DNA of 64,000 nt from Marinobacterium ramblicola (GCF_019084545.1 NZ_JAHREP010000016.1:1-64000); one strand, 5' to 3'. Counted from the first letter of the stretch, positions 52,231 through 61,827 are shown. The notes: generated from the letters alone by a model not told the origin. Made by a program: numbers and translations.

Positions 52231-53898
52231 TCAGAAGCTGTAGCGAATGGTGAATTGAATTTCGTCTTCCTGGTTGGCGACACCGATCGGGCCGTTGGTG
52301 AAGCGCGCCAGCGGCTCGTAGGTGTCCGCAAAACCGGCCACCGACCAGGGGAACTGCTCGTCACCGCCGAACTTCACGTTCAGCCCCAGGTTGAACATCC
52401 AGTGGTTATCCGGGGTCCAGGAGATGCTCGGCGCCACTGCGGTCGCCTTGGCGGCGAAGTCATGGGCGACGATGATCTGCGGGCTCAGACGGTTGTTCAT
52501 GTACCAGCCCTTGAACAGACCGGTGGCGATCCAGTTGTCCTCGTCGTTGGGCATGTCCGCTTCGTGGTCGAGGATGTGTTCTCCGAACAGCTGACCGGAG
52601 ATCAGGAACGCACTGGAGGTACCCAGCGCCGGGATCACCAGGTTCTTGTCCAGACCGATCACGTAACGCAGCATGTCGGTCTCCTTGTGACCGTCCAGGT
52701 CACGCGGCAGCTCTTCGCCCTCGGTGTAGGCCAGCTCCACGCGCCAGACCGCATCCATGTCCATGGAGTAGTAGTCGATGGCACCGCCGAGCAGGTTGAC
52801 CCGCGGGAACTTGATGTCGAACACGCCGTCGGTAGCCGGAGCGCCGGTGCCCGGGGCCAGCTCACGGAAATGCAATGACGGCAGCTGCTGGCGGTAGGTC
52901 AGCGCGTTGACGGAGAAGGTGGCATCGCCGTAGACGCCCTCCCACTTCATGCCCAACTGGGTGTTGGCCAGGCTCCACTCCGGCTCCTCCACGTCGTGGA
53001 TGATCGGCACCGGTGCCGTGTAGGGGCCGCCCACCAGCTTGTCGACGTTGATGTAGGAGCTGAAGAAGCAACCGGCATCGAGGATCTTGTAGGACTGGCC
53101 GCAGGTGCCCAGGTTGCTCGGGCGGAACTTGTCGAAGTTCCACACCAGCGACAGGTTGGAGTCGTCCAGCACCTGGTTCGGCCCCATCCGCCACTCGGCG
53201 GTCAGCATCCACTGCGGGATACGGATATCTTCCAGCTCGTCGTAGATGTTGTGGCGCGAGTAGTCCACCGGGTTGATCACGTCGAGCACACGGAACAGGT
53301 CGGTCTTGCCCCAGACCACCTGCTGCTTGCCGAGACGGAAGCTGAGTACGTCGCCGTTGGTCAGCTCCTTGTCGGCGCTGACATACAGCTCGCGGATGAA
53401 GTCCAGCCGGTCGTTGAACTCGGGGAACCTGGCGTCACGCTCCTTCTGGTCCATGTAGCCGTCCAGGTTGTCGCACAGAGTCGGATCGTTCTCGCACGGG
53501 AAAGGCACCCCGGCGGAGAGAATCGGCACATTGGGGCCGGGGATGGTGGTCGTGGCCGTCCCCGCTGAGTGCCAGTCCTGACCCAGGTAGTCCTGCTGCG
53601 CATCCTTGCCGAACTCGTCGTCGTTGAGGTCGTAGACCCCGTCGTAGGTGCCGCGCAGCACACCGTTCAGACGTAGCGAACGGAAACTGTCGGAGTCGAA
53701 CTTAGTCTCGAACTCAGCCTGGGCGGTGTTGCGGAACTTGGAGATCCCCACATCCTTGCGGTGGTAGGTGGCGTTCTCCACGAACCCGGCCCAGGTGGTA
53801 TCGGCGGCAGCGACGTGCTGCGCGGTGAGCCCTCCGGCCAGGGCGGCGGCGACCGCCACTGCCAGGGGGGTGGATGTCGTTGTTATTGTTTTCGACAT
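52231..53898 (-). CDS. DUF1302 outer-membrane protein
   Basis: A 555-residue protein with a signal peptide (about 1-31, ending HVAAA), amphipathic strands throughout and a C-terminal Phe in QFTIRYSF, the usual mark of a beta-barrel recognised by BAM. It matches DUF1302: WAGFVENATYHRKDVGISKF at the start and RLGKQQVVWGKTDLFRVLDV INP centrally. Probable outer-membrane partner of the MMPL protein and DUF1329. Located 34 bases after the MMPL gene. Confidence 0.9.
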   Translation of the reverse strand: MSKTITTTSTPLAVAVAAALAGGLTAQHVAAADTTWAGFVENATYHRKDVGISKFRNTAQAEFETKFDSDSFRSLRLNGVLRGTYDGVYDLNDDEFGKDAQQDYLGQDWHSAGTATTTIPGPNVPILSAGVPFPCENDPTLCDNLDGYMDQKERDARFPEFNDRLDFIRELYVSADKELTNGDVLSFRLGKQQVVWGKTDLFRVLDVINPVDYSRHNIYDELEDIRIPQWMLTAEWRMGPNQVLDDSNLSLVWNFDKFRPSNLGTCGQSYKILDAGCFFSSYINVDKLVGGPYTAPVPIIHDVEEPEWSLANTQLGMKWEGVYGDATFSVNALTYRQQLPSLHFRELAPGTGAPATDGVFDIKFPRVNLLGGAIDYYSMDMDAVWRVELAYTEGEELPRDLDGHKETDMLRYVIGLDKNLVIPALGTSSAFLISGQLFGEHILDHEADMPNDEDNWIATGLFKGWYMNNRLSPQIIVAHDFAAKATAVAPSISWTPDNHWMFNLGLNVKFGGDEQFPWSVAGFADTYEPLARFTNGPIGVANQEDEIQFTIRYSF

Positions 53899-53932
53899 AT
53901 CTTTTGGCCTCTTTGGTGTTTTAAAAAGCGTT

Positions 53933-56449
53933 TTATGCCTTGGTGGTCATGACTAGCGAGGGTTTAACGGTTGCATCAGAGATGGATTCGGTCGCCTGGT
54001 ATGCCGGCTCGCCCTTCCCGACGGGCGCGGCCTCTGCGTCATCGGATGAGAGACTGTCGTCGGCGTGGATCACGCCGTCCTCATCGACGTAGGCGGTGCA
54101 GATAAACTTAGGTCTGAACACCAGCACCCAGCTCGGCACCAGCAGCATGGCGGCAGCGCCGTTGAGCACCACCATGACGATCAGCAGCAGCGCCGCATCG
54201 GCCTGGAAGCGCAGGTCGGACAGGATCACCCACATGACGATGCCGGCGATCAGGGTGATGGCGGTGAAGCTGACCGCCAGGCCTGTGGTGCGGATGGCGC
54301 GGCGCACCGCCTGGGCCAGGTCGCCCAGGCTGGTCATCTCGGCGCGGATGCGGTCCATCATGTAGATCGAGTAGTCGATGCCGACGCCGACACCGACGGC
54401 GATGATCGGCACGGTGTTGGAGTTGATCCCCATCCCCACCAGGCCCATGTAGGCGTAGGTCAGCGTGGTGGCAAAGAGCATGGCGCCGAACATCATCGCC
54501 CCGGCCATCAGCGAGGAGTAAAACAGGGTCACGAACAGGAAGATCAGCAGGAACACCAGCGGCAGCACCCAGAGGTTGGTCTCGAATGCGGCCTCGTTCT
54601 GCGACGCGATGACGCCGATGGTGCCGCCGGCCAGGCGGATGGTCAGGCCCTCGACCTTGCCCTCGTTCTCGGCAATCCACTGTTTGGCGGTGTGGATAGC
54701 GCGGCGGATGGTCTCACCCTGGTGGTCCTTGTAGTAGAACACCAGGTTGGCGATCCGCTCGTCAGTGTCGATGAACTCGTTCAACGCGCCGGGGATCGGG
54801 TTGGACATCATGTAGGTGTACATCAGGCCGCCGACGTAGAGCTGGTCATCCGGGATCTGCAGCCAGCGCGGGTCGGTGTTGTGCAGCAGGCGGTTGACCT
54901 GCATCACCAGGTCCGGTGCGCCCTTGGCGCCGCCGACACCGGGGTCAAGCAGCATGGTGCGCTCCAGATCGGCCAGCGCCTTAAGTACGTCAGGCCGCTT
55001 GATACCGCCCTTCTCCGCCGTCTCGGCGACGATGTACATCTCCTCTGAGCCGGGAAAGGCATCGTTGACCGCCTTGGAGGAGAGGTTGTAGTCGTGCTCC
55101 TGGTACAGGATCGGCGAACCGGGTTCGGACTCGCCGATCACCACCTGGGAGGAGAAGTAGAAGCCGCCGGCCAGCAGGACCAGGGCCAGCGCCAATGCGC
55201 GCTTGGCGGCGCGCTCACCGCTGATCAGATCCGCACAGAAATAGCCGACGTTGCGGAACAGGTTGTGCCTGATCTCGATGCGGCGCGGCTTGGGCAGGAT
55301 GGAGAGCAGCAGCGGCACCGCCAGCAGCACGGTGAGGATGATCGATAGCGCCCAGATCGACGCGTAGTGGGCCATCTTGGTGTTCAGCGGGATGGAGCCG
55401 ATGGCGATCAGCAGCAGGCCGATGGCGTCGGAGACCACGCCGAGACTCCCCGGGCGGAACAGGCTCTCGAAGGTCAGCCGCGCGGCCAGGTGGTGGTCGG
55501 CATGGCTGGCCAGCTCCTGGTAGTAGCGCTCGACCAGCTGGATACCGTGGGACATGGCCCGCGCCGAGATCAGGAACGGAATCACCAAGCTCAGCGGGTC
55601 CAGGTTGTAGCCGAACAGGGAGATGATGCCGACACCCCAGATCGAGGAGACGATCACCCCGGCCAGCGGGATCAAGATGCCGTAGGCCTTGCGGAAGTAG
55701 AAGATCAGCAGCGAGACCATGATCAGCGCGGTGAACAGGAAAATGGTCAGGATCTGGTCCAGGTACTGGTAGGCCCAGCCCACCAGCATCGGCTGGCCGG
55801 TGACGTGGATCTTGACCCCGGGGGCGGCTTCCGCCTCACGCAGCTGCTGGATCTTGTCGAAGGTGGCGGCGTAGTCGAGCTGGCCCTCGATCAACTGCGC
55901 CTTGACCAGCGCCATGTGCATATCGGGGCTGACCAGCGGGCCGTAGACGCGGGCATCGGCGACCACATCCTTGCGCAGCTGGTCGAGCTGTGCGGTACCG
56001 AGGTCGGTGTGTTCCGGGTTGTAGTAGGACTCGGAGTTGACGTTACCCTCAGGGGTCAGCCACACCTTGCGCGAGTTGCGGTGGGTGACGCTGGCGACCA
56101 GGTTGTGGTTGACCCCGGGCAGGGAGTCCACCGCCTGGGTGATTCGGTGGATCCGCGCCAGGGCGGCGTTATCGAAGATGTCGTGTTCGGTGAACTCGAC
56201 GCCGACGATGATCACATTGGCGCCACCGAACGACTCCTTGATCTCGTTGTGCAGCTGGATATAGGGGTGGGTCTGCGGCAGCAGATCGGCAAAGTCGGAG
56301 TAGACCTTCAGGTTGGGCACCTGGGCGGCAAAAAACAGGGTCGCCAGCAGGATCAGCCCGAGAATGGTCTTGGGGTAGTCGAACACCCGTTGTTCGAACC
56401 GGTGCAGCCAGTGCGTGGCCTTGTGGGCCTCGGCAGAGTGTTTATCCAT
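53933..56449 (-). CDS. MMPL/RND-superfamily inner-membrane transporter
   Basis: An 838-residue protein with about twelve transmembrane helices in two sterol-sensing-domain-like halves (GILIPLAGVIVSSIWGVGII near 270 and VPIIAVGVGVGIDYSIYMMD near 695) and two large periplasmic loops. Such MMPL proteins move lipids or hydrophobic molecules (HpnN is a relative). The C-terminus has a charged cytosolic tail. It lies between the YCF48-like lipoprotein gene and the DUF1302 gene in one transcription unit. Confidence 0.92.
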   Translation of the reverse strand: MDKHSAEAHKATHWLHRFEQRVFDYPKTILGLILLATLFFAAQVPNLKVYSDFADLLPQTHPYIQLHNEIKESFGGANVIIVGVEFTEHDIFDNAALARIHRITQAVDSLPGVNHNLVASVTHRNSRKVWLTPEGNVNSESYYNPEHTDLGTAQLDQLRKDVVADARVYGPLVSPDMHMALVKAQLIEGQLDYAATFDKIQQLREAEAAPGVKIHVTGQPMLVGWAYQYLDQILTIFLFTALIMVSLLIFYFRKAYGILIPLAGVIVSSIWGVGIISLFGYNLDPLSLVIPFLISARAMSHGIQLVERYYQELASHADHHLAARLTFESLFRPGSLGVVSDAIGLLLIAIGSIPLNTKMAHYASIWALSIILTVLLAVPLLLSILPKPRRIEIRHNLFRNVGYFCADLISGERAAKRALALALVLLAGGFYFSSQVVIGESEPGSPILYQEHDYNLSSKAVNDAFPGSEEMYIVAETAEKGGIKRPDVLKALADLERTMLLDPGVGGAKGAPDLVMQVNRLLHNTDPRWLQIPDDQLYVGGLMYTYMMSNPIPGALNEFIDTDERIANLVFYYKDHQGETIRRAIHTAKQWIAENEGKVEGLTIRLAGGTIGVIASQNEAAFETNLWVLPLVFLLIFLFVTLFYSSLMAGAMMFGAMLFATTLTYAYMGLVGMGINSNTVPIIAVGVGVGIDYSIYMMDRIRAEMTSLGDLAQAVRRAIRTTGLAVSFTAITLIAGIVMWVILSDLRFQADAALLLIVMVVLNGAAAMLLVPSWVLVFRPKFICTAYVDEDGVIHADDSLSSDDAEAAPVGKGEPAYQATESISDATVKPSLVMTTKA

Positions 56450-56532
56450 GATCGTATCCGCGAGTTGTTGTTATCGGCCGCCCGGGCAGGGTCGCCCGGA
56501 CAGGGTTGCCAGGATCGGGAGCTGAAACGCGA

Positions 56533-57525
56533 TCAGCGCTTGAGGCTGAGCAGAGTGCCGTTACCGCCGGCGACCAGCAGCCCCTCGGCCGTGGCCAGCG
56601 CCGCGCGCAGGTAGACCGGCCGGGCCGGCACCGGCACCGGCGTCCACTGCGTGCCCTCATGCTTGAGCAGCGTGGCGTTTTCGCCCAGGACGTAGAGGCC
56701 GTCGGCCGTGTCGAGCAGGCCATAGAGCGGCGCCGCCACCGGGGTCGGGCTCAGCTGCCAGCTCTCGCCGCCATCCGCGGTGTGTAGCACGGTGCCATCC
56801 AGGCCCACCGACCAGCCGGACGCGGCATCGATGAACAGGGTGCTCTGGGGATAGAACTCATCCAGCATCGGCGGCAGCACCTCCCAGCTGGCACCACCAT
56901 CGGTGGAGCGCGCAACCAGCCCGAACTCACCGCTGGCATAGGCCAGGGAATCATCGATGAACTGGATGCTGGTGAGCATGGCGTCTTCGTTGAGGGAGTC
57001 TTCGGACCAGTTCCGGCCCTGGTCATCGCTGGAGATCAGCGTGGAGAAGCTGCCCACGGCCCAGTAGCGGCCATCGGGGGCACAGGTCAGGTCGAGCAGG
57101 TTCTCCTGGGTGGGGATAGCAAACGCCTGCCAGCTCGCGCCATCGTCGTCGCTGCGCCAGAGCTGCTTGTCAAAGCTCAGCGCGATCAGGCTGTTATCGG
57201 CACAAGCCTCGACATCGATCAGGCCGGGGGCACCGGGCAGGGTCTGGCGCTGCCAGGCCTCGCGGCCGATGGCACGGGGCTCTTCAGACCGAGTAAGTAC
57301 CAAACCGTCGTTGCCGACGGCGACCTGTACCCGGTCGTTGGCGGCCAGGGCCTGGAGCTGGTCGGTGCGGCGGATCGACTTGCCCTGCTCCTGCTCGACA
57401 CCGGTCAGGTCCAGCGGGGCTTCGCAGCCGGCCAACAGCAGTGGAAACAACCCCGCCAGCAGAATAGAACGAGTATTAATCGAAAAGTGTCCCGCGAACG
57501 GGTTGGGAAGAGGTGTAGACGGCAT
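56533..57525 (-). CDS. YCF48-like beta-propeller lipoprotein
   Basis: A 330-residue protein with an N-terminal lipoprotein signal (LFPLLLAGC, Cys34) and a six- or seven-blade propeller made of BNR-type repeats: SDDDGASWQAF, SDDQGRNWSED, STDGGASWEVL and TADGGESWQLS. Ycf48/HCF136 homologues assist photosystem assembly; bacterial ones here presumably assist a membrane protein complex, by inference. First gene of the operon with MMPL, DUF1302 and DUF1329, 83 bases before MMPL. Confidence 0.85.
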   Translation of the reverse strand: MPSTPLPNPFAGHFSINTRSILLAGLFPLLLAGCEAPLDLTGVEQEQGKSIRRTDQLQALAANDRVQVAVGNDGLVLTRSEEPRAIGREAWQRQTLPGAPGLIDVEACADNSLIALSFDKQLWRSDDDGASWQAFAIPTQENLLDLTCAPDGRYWAVGSFSTLISSDDQGRNWSEDSLNEDAMLTSIQFIDDSLAYASGEFGLVARSTDGGASWEVLPPMLDEFYPQSTLFIDAASGWSVGLDGTVLHTADGGESWQLSPTPVAAPLYGLLDTADGLYVLGENATLLKHEGTQWTPVPVPARPVYLRAALATAEGLLVAGGNGTLLSLKR

Positions 57526-57582
57526 ATTTCACACTTCTTTTTTATAGTTATGGCTAGTAAGAACAGCACTCCGATCTACTAG

Positions 57583-57599
57583 AGCAAAGCCTGTACCAG
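57583..57599 (-). promoter_or_regulatory. Candidate sigma-54 promoter of the DUF1302/MMPL operon
   Basis: Minus strand reads CTGGTACAGGCTTTGCT, with GG and GC ten bases apart and a perfect TTGCT -12 box; the -24 box has TGGTAC for TGGCAC. It lies about 60 bases upstream of the YCF48-like start. An inverted repeat TACTT-AC-AAGTA sits 38 bases upstream (57637-57648). A cognate activator was not identified. Confidence 0.62.
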
Positions 57600-57784
57600 A
57601 ACCTGACCGAAACAAAAAAGTGGAAATATTCTCCTTTACTTACAAGTAGTTATTAATAAACAAATATAAATCACGCCGAAACGAAAGAGGTGCCGGCGCA
57701 GGGTTTCACTGATAAATATTGATGAAATAATGAATGTACCACCTGCTCTTCAGCAAATGATCAAGGTGGTTAATCCGGCCGTCA

Positions 57785-59134
57785 TCAGTCCGGCAGCAGG
57801 ACCACAACCCGTAAACCACCGGTATCGGCAAGATCAAACGCCAACTCACCGCCATAGCTCTCGACCACCGCCGCACAGATCGACAGTCCCAACCCCTGCC
57901 CCTCCGAATGCCGCTCATCCAGGCGCAGTCCGCGCTCGCTGAGACGCTCAAGATGCTCTGGCTCCACGCCCGGACCATCGTCCTTGACCTCCAGCCTGTA
58001 GCCGCCCTCATCCTGGCGAATCGTCAACCAGACCGCCGAGGTCGCAAAGCGCCAGGCGTTGTCGAGCAGGTTACCGAGCAGCTCGATCATATCGTCGCGG
58101 TCGTAGGGCATGGCGCCCTCGGGGATATCTGAGTGAAACTGCAGTTCGCGCCGGGTCGACAGCTCGATCAAGCGCTGGATATGCGGCACCTCCTCCAGTG
58201 GAATGAATTGCTGACCCGGCATCGGCGCACCGGCGATGCGAGCCCGCCTGAGTTCACGCTCGATACGGCGCAGCAGGTTCTCGTGGATACTCTCCAACTC
58301 CTTACGCAATTCCGGGTCATCGCAGCCCTGCGCCTGCCAGTGAAGTTGCTGCAGCGGCCTTTTCAACTCATGCGCCAGGTTGCCCAACGCCGTGCGCGAA
58401 CGCTGGATCTGCTCGCCGGAGCGGATCAGCCGCGTACGGATCGCCTCGACCAGCGGCCGTACCTCGTCCGGTATATCGGTCGGCAGCTCGGCACTGCTGC
58501 CACGGCTTTGCTCGATCAGTGTTTTCCGCAAGGGCTCCAACCGTGCGAACCCGCGGTGCAATATCAACCGCTGCCAAAACAGCAGTATCGGTATGGCGAT
58601 CAGTACCAGGCCCAGCAGATAGAGCTCAAAGCGCCGCTGAATCGCCTGCAGCGGCGCAATATCCTCCGCGATCCACAGGCTGAAATCGGTATCGCCCTTG
58701 CGGAACCCCTGCTGCCATATCAGCCACTGCTGATCGTCCAGGGGTGCGATCAGGCCATCGGCGGTGACGCCGGGCCTCAGGGTTGGGGGGATGACGTCCA
58801 GATCCCACAGCGAGCGGGAGCGGAGCTCACCGTTGGCGTACTGGATAATGAAGTAGTGGCCCGAGTGTACGCGCTGATACACCTGCGGCAGCGCCTGGCC
58901 CGAGAGTGTCCACTCCGAGGGCGGGTTACCAGTATCTGCCTGCAGCGCAGAGATCAGGCCTTCGGCGTCGTGTTGCAACCTGGAGCGCACGAAATCCTCG
59001 GTCAGCGTTGTCACGGCACGGTCGAGCAGAAACAGCAGCACGCCGAACACGATGATCAGCACCAGCAGCAGCCGGTGGCGGATCAGCCGTTCCAGACTGA
59101 CCGGTCTGGTGGACCTGCTACTCTCTTCGCTCAT
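57785..59134 (-). CDS. Sensor histidine kinase
   Basis: A 449-residue kinase: helix 1 (about 16-38), periplasmic sensor (about 40-175), helix 2 (about 178-200), HAMP-like linker, HisKA with [19 protein letters not shown] (His near 255), HATPase with [29 protein letters not shown] and [18 protein letters not shown]. It overlaps the response-regulator stop by four bases. Last gene of the SHP/DHC operon, so it is probably controlled with these cytochromes and senses redox or a related signal. Confidence 0.92.
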   Translation of the reverse strand: MSEESSRSTRPVSLERLIRHRLLLVLIIVFGVLLFLLDRAVTTLTEDFVRSRLQHDAEGLISALQADTGNPPSEWTLSGQALPQVYQRVHSGHYFIIQYANGELRSRSLWDLDVIPPTLRPGVTADGLIAPLDDQQWLIWQQGFRKGDTDFSLWIAEDIAPLQAIQRRFELYLLGLVLIAIPILLFWQRLILHRGFARLEPLRKTLIEQSRGSSAELPTDIPDEVRPLVEAIRTRLIRSGEQIQRSRTALGNLAHELKRPLQQLHWQAQGCDDPELRKELESIHENLLRRIERELRRARIAGAPMPGQQFIPLEEVPHIQRLIELSTRRELQFHSDIPEGAMPYDRDDMIELLGNLLDNAWRFATSAVWLTIRQDEGGYRLEVKDDGPGVEPEHLERLSERGLRLDERHSEGQGLGLSICAAVVESYGGELAFDLADTGGLRVVVLLPD

Positions 59135-59820
59135 GCGCCGCCCTCCTCTGCCGAGCCGGGAACCTCGCGGAGCCGATAACCCTGGCCGCGCCGGGTCTCG
59201 ATCAGCTCCCGGCCGAAACGCTGGCGCAACCGGTTGATATAGACCTCGATCACATTGCTGTCGCGCAGCTGATCCTCTTCATAGACATGTTCGCTGAGCT
59301 CGGTTTTCGACAGCACGCGCCCGGCATTGAGCATCAGGTAACGCAGCAGGCGGAACTCGATGCCGGTCAGACTGTGCCACTGGCCCTGGCGATCCCGCAC
59401 CTGCAGTTTGTCCGGATCGAGCTGCAGCCCCGCCACCTCGATCTGCTGGCGGACATGGCCATGGCGGCGGCGGATCAGCGCCTCTAGCCGGGCCAGCAAC
59501 TCCTCCACATGAAAGGGTTTGCCGAGATAATCGTCGGCGCCGGCCTTGAGTCCGTCGACCCGCTCGTTCCAGCTGTCGCGGGCGGTCAGGATCAGCACCG
59601 GCATATCCAGCCCGGCAGAGCGCCACTCCTTGAGCACCTGCAAGCCCGGCTTACGCGGCAAACCCAGATCGAGCACCACGATATCGAAGCTCTCCTCGGC
59701 GCCGAGAAAGGCGGCATCTTCGCCGTCGTTGGCCACTTCGACGGCAAACCCCGCCTGCTTCAGTCGGGGTTTCAGCTCATCGACCAGCTTCAGGTCATCC
59801 TCAACCAGTAACAGGTGCAA
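59131..59820 (-). CDS. OmpR-family response regulator
   Basis: A 229-residue regulator: receiver (about 1-118) with Asp51 as phosphoacceptor in IVVLDLGLP and LGKPFHVEE, then a winged helix (about 130-220) with [20 protein letters not shown] and [15 protein letters not shown]. PhoP/QseB-like. Coupled to the kinase by an ATGA overlap and separated from the PepSY gene by three bases. Confidence 0.93.
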   Translation of the reverse strand: MHLLLVEDDLKLVDELKPRLKQAGFAVEVANDGEDAAFLGAEESFDIVVLDLGLPRKPGLQVLKEWRSAGLDMPVLILTARDSWNERVDGLKAGADDYLGKPFHVEELLARLEALIRRRHGHVRQQIEVAGLQLDPDKLQVRDRQGQWHSLTGIEFRLLRYLMLNAGRVLSKTELSEHVYEEDQLRDSNVIEVYINRLRQRFGRELIETRRGQGYRLREVPGSAEEGGA

Positions 59821-59823
59821 GCC

Positions 59824-60138
59824 TTAGTCCTCCAGCTTCTGTTTCAGCAACTCACCGCTACGCGCATCGATCTCGAACTCGCGTACCTGGCCATCCTCGC
59901 CAAGCACCTCTATCTCATACACCAGCCGGCCGTGCTCACGTTCAAGTTCGACATCGAGCAGATGCCCGGCCAGGCGCTCTCCATGCTGCGCCAGCAGATC
60001 GTCGAGGGAGAGCATCTCGCCCTGTTTGACCAGTTCGCGGGCCTCACTCTGGTGAATCTTCTCTTTCGCCTGCAACGACGGGACGCCGAGGCTAATCGTC
60101 CCAGCGACCATGACCGGGAATATCCACCGTATCCTCAT
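59824..60138 (-). CDS. PepSY-domain periplasmic protein
   Basis: A 104-residue exported protein with a signal peptide (MRIRWIFPVMVAGTISLGVPSLQA, cleaved before KEK) and one PepSY domain: HLLDVELEREHGRLVYEIEVL then GQVREFEIDARSGELL. PepSY proteins in such operons are usually placed beside two-component genes and may modulate the sensor. The start at 60138 gives a 47-base overlap with the dihaem cytochrome gene; a longer frame to 60168 was rejected. Confidence 0.85.
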   Translation of the reverse strand: MRIRWIFPVMVAGTISLGVPSLQAKEKIHQSEARELVKQGEMLSLDDLLAQHGERLAGHLLDVELEREHGRLVYEIEVLGEDGQVREFEIDARSGELLKQKLED

Positions 60139-60712
60139 CGAATATACCTCGTTGTGCCTCCTGTCCATGGCAGGCCTGACACTGACTGAAGCTACCCACT
60201 TCCGGGTTGTCTTCTACCAACCGTTTCGGCACCTCATCATGCTTACGCTTGAAGAAGGGGGTTTCGGTGATCCGTAGCGGCGTCTCGTTGCTGCCGATGC
60301 TGCGCAGGAACTGGTGCGAGCGTCGACCGGGATTCATATCCGCCGCATTCGCGGTCAGATAGTCGCTGATCACCTGTGCCGTTTCGGCCGGCAGCTCGGC
60401 GCTCTCGCCAAAGTGATCGTCCAGCCCGTTCATGATCGCGATCCAGCTGCGCTGCGGCAACAGCTGAGCCGGATAGGCGAGATGGCAGGCTGAACACTCT
60501 TCGGCATAGAGCGGATTCAGGTTCATCGCCATCGAACTGCGCCGCTCACCCGACTCCCGCTCGCCGTGCTCAACCTCCTCATATTCGTGCTCGCTCTCGG
60601 CCCAGGCGCCACCGGTGGTCAGATTGACCAGCCCGAAACCACCCAATGCCAGCGCGCTGCCCAGCATCGCGACACCCAGACTCCAGCGTACTCCATTGAC
60701 CCATCGATTCAT
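60092..60712 (-). CDS. Dihaem cytochrome c (DHC)
   Basis: A 206-residue periplasmic or membrane-anchored dihaem cytochrome c. N-terminal hydrophobic segment (about 10-35), an acidic His/Glu-rich linker (SEHEYEEVEHGERESGERRS), then CSACH (about 72-76) and CQACH (about 180-184) haem-binding motifs. It is the known partner electron donor of SHP-type proteins. Between the SHP gene (30-base gap) and the PepSY gene (overlap). Confidence 0.9.
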   Translation of the reverse strand: MNRWVNGVRWSLGVAMLGSALALGGFGLVNLTTGGAWAESEHEYEEVEHGERESGERRSSMAMNLNPLYAEECSACHLAYPAQLLPQRSWIAIMNGLDDHFGESAELPAETAQVISDYLTANAADMNPGRRSHQFLRSIGSNETPLRITETPFFKRKHDEVPKRLVEDNPEVGSFSQCQACHGQEAQRGIFDEDTVDIPGHGRWDD

Positions 60713-60742
60713 CGTACTACTCCTACTCTAATAAAAGTTGCG

Positions 60743-61135
60743 TCACTGCGCCCGGAGCCAGGTCAGGATGTCGCCCTTCTCCTGCGACGAGCACTCACGC
60801 CCGAGCACGCCCTTGCAGTTGCGCAGAAACCACTTGTTGATCTGTTTCACCTCGGTCAGGCGTGCCGGATTGACCGAGGGCGCCATCGGCTCGATCGCCT
60901 TGCGGGTTTTCTGATGCTCGCCGACTCGGGTCGGCTCGGCGGTATGGCATGCGGCACAGCTGTTGCCATCGAAATCCCGGTTCCAGAAGCTCTGTCCCGC
61001 TTCGGCACTGAACGGGCCGGCCCCCTGCTGTCGGTAGCCCTCCAGCAACTGGTCCACCGCTTCCGCCGCCTGGCTGCTTATCGCAACCGGTCCGGCCAGC
61101 ACACACACCAGCAACCCGATACTGAGTCTGCTCAT
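60743..61135 (-). CDS. SHP-like monohaem cytochrome c (DUF1924)
   Basis: A 130-residue exported cytochrome with a signal peptide cleaved near SSQA-AEA, one CAACH haem motif (about 60), and NPARLTEVKQINKWFLRNCKG ending in a Cys pair (LRNCKGVLGREC). In sphaeroides haem protein (SHP) the sixth haem ligand is an Asn next to a disulfide; the NC...C arrangement fits. SHP binds O2 or nitric oxide transiently. Its start overlaps the cytochrome b561 stop by four bases. Confidence 0.88.
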   Translation of the reverse strand: MSRLSIGLLVCVLAGPVAISSQAAEAVDQLLEGYRQQGAGPFSAEAGQSFWNRDFDGNSCAACHTAEPTRVGEHQKTRKAIEPMAPSVNPARLTEVKQINKWFLRNCKGVLGRECSSQEKGDILTWLRAQ

Positions 61136-61755
61136 CGTTCGCCCCCCTTGTCGGCATCCCGCACCTGTTTGCGCCCGGTGATCATCGCCCGAACCAGGTT
61201 CTCCCGGTGCAGCAGGCTGCTGACCAGTACACCGGCCAGATGCACCCCCGCCAACAGCAGCAACAGGTTGGCGAAGAATTCATGGATATCCTTGACCAGG
61301 TGCTCGGACAGACCGGCCACCCAGGTAGCCGCCAGTGGCCCCTCGCCGTCGATCGCCACCAGCGCCATACCGCTGAAGGTCAGCATCGCCAGTCCGAGCA
61401 ACAGGCCGACCACCATCAGTCCGCCGGCCGGGTTATGGCCGACGTAGTGCCGGGCGCGTCCGCTAAACAGCTCTTTCAGGTAAGCCTTGACCCGACTGGG
61501 TCGGTAGATAAAGTCGCTGAAGCGGGCATAGCGGGTACCGATCACCCCCCACACCAGACGGAAGCCGACCAGTGCCGCGATGGCATAGCCGCTCCATTCG
61601 TGCAGAAACTGGATCTCCTCGGCTGTCGCCCAGGCGATGGCAAAGAAGCCCACCAGCGACCAGTGGAAGATACGAACCAATGGATCCCAGACCTTGATGG
61701 TCCGGGCCGACGCTTGATTCCGAACGGTATTAGCAGTGTGAGTAAGAGTTTCCAT
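61132..61755 (-). CDS. Cytochrome b561-type membrane protein
   Basis: A 207-residue four-helix cytochrome b. Haem-ligand His candidates lie in VRIFHWSLVGFFAIAW (helix 1), QFLHEWSGYAIAALVGFRLVWG (helix 2) and LLLLLAGVHLAGVLVSSLLH (helix 4). It would take electrons from quinol to the DHC/SHP pair. GGAGG precedes the start. First gene of the operon b561-SHP-DHC-PepSY-regulator-kinase. Confidence 0.92.
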   Translation of the reverse strand: METLTHTANTVRNQASARTIKVWDPLVRIFHWSLVGFFAIAWATAEEIQFLHEWSGYAIAALVGFRLVWGVIGTRYARFSDFIYRPSRVKAYLKELFSGRARHYVGHNPAGGLMVVGLLLGLAMLTFSGMALVAIDGEGPLAATWVAGLSEHLVKDIHEFFANLLLLLAGVHLAGVLVSSLLHRENLVRAMITGRKQVRDADKGGER

Positions 61756-61827
61756 AACCGGCCTCCTCTATTGGATGGGGCCAGTATTAACGACTGAGGC
61801 TGAAACGAAGCTTAAATATCGACGCTA

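Noticed and set aside
54065-56614. Two long plus-strand frames (327 and 415 codons)
   Set aside because: Both antisense to the MMPL transporter gene; Gln/Gly/Asp-rich and without domains.
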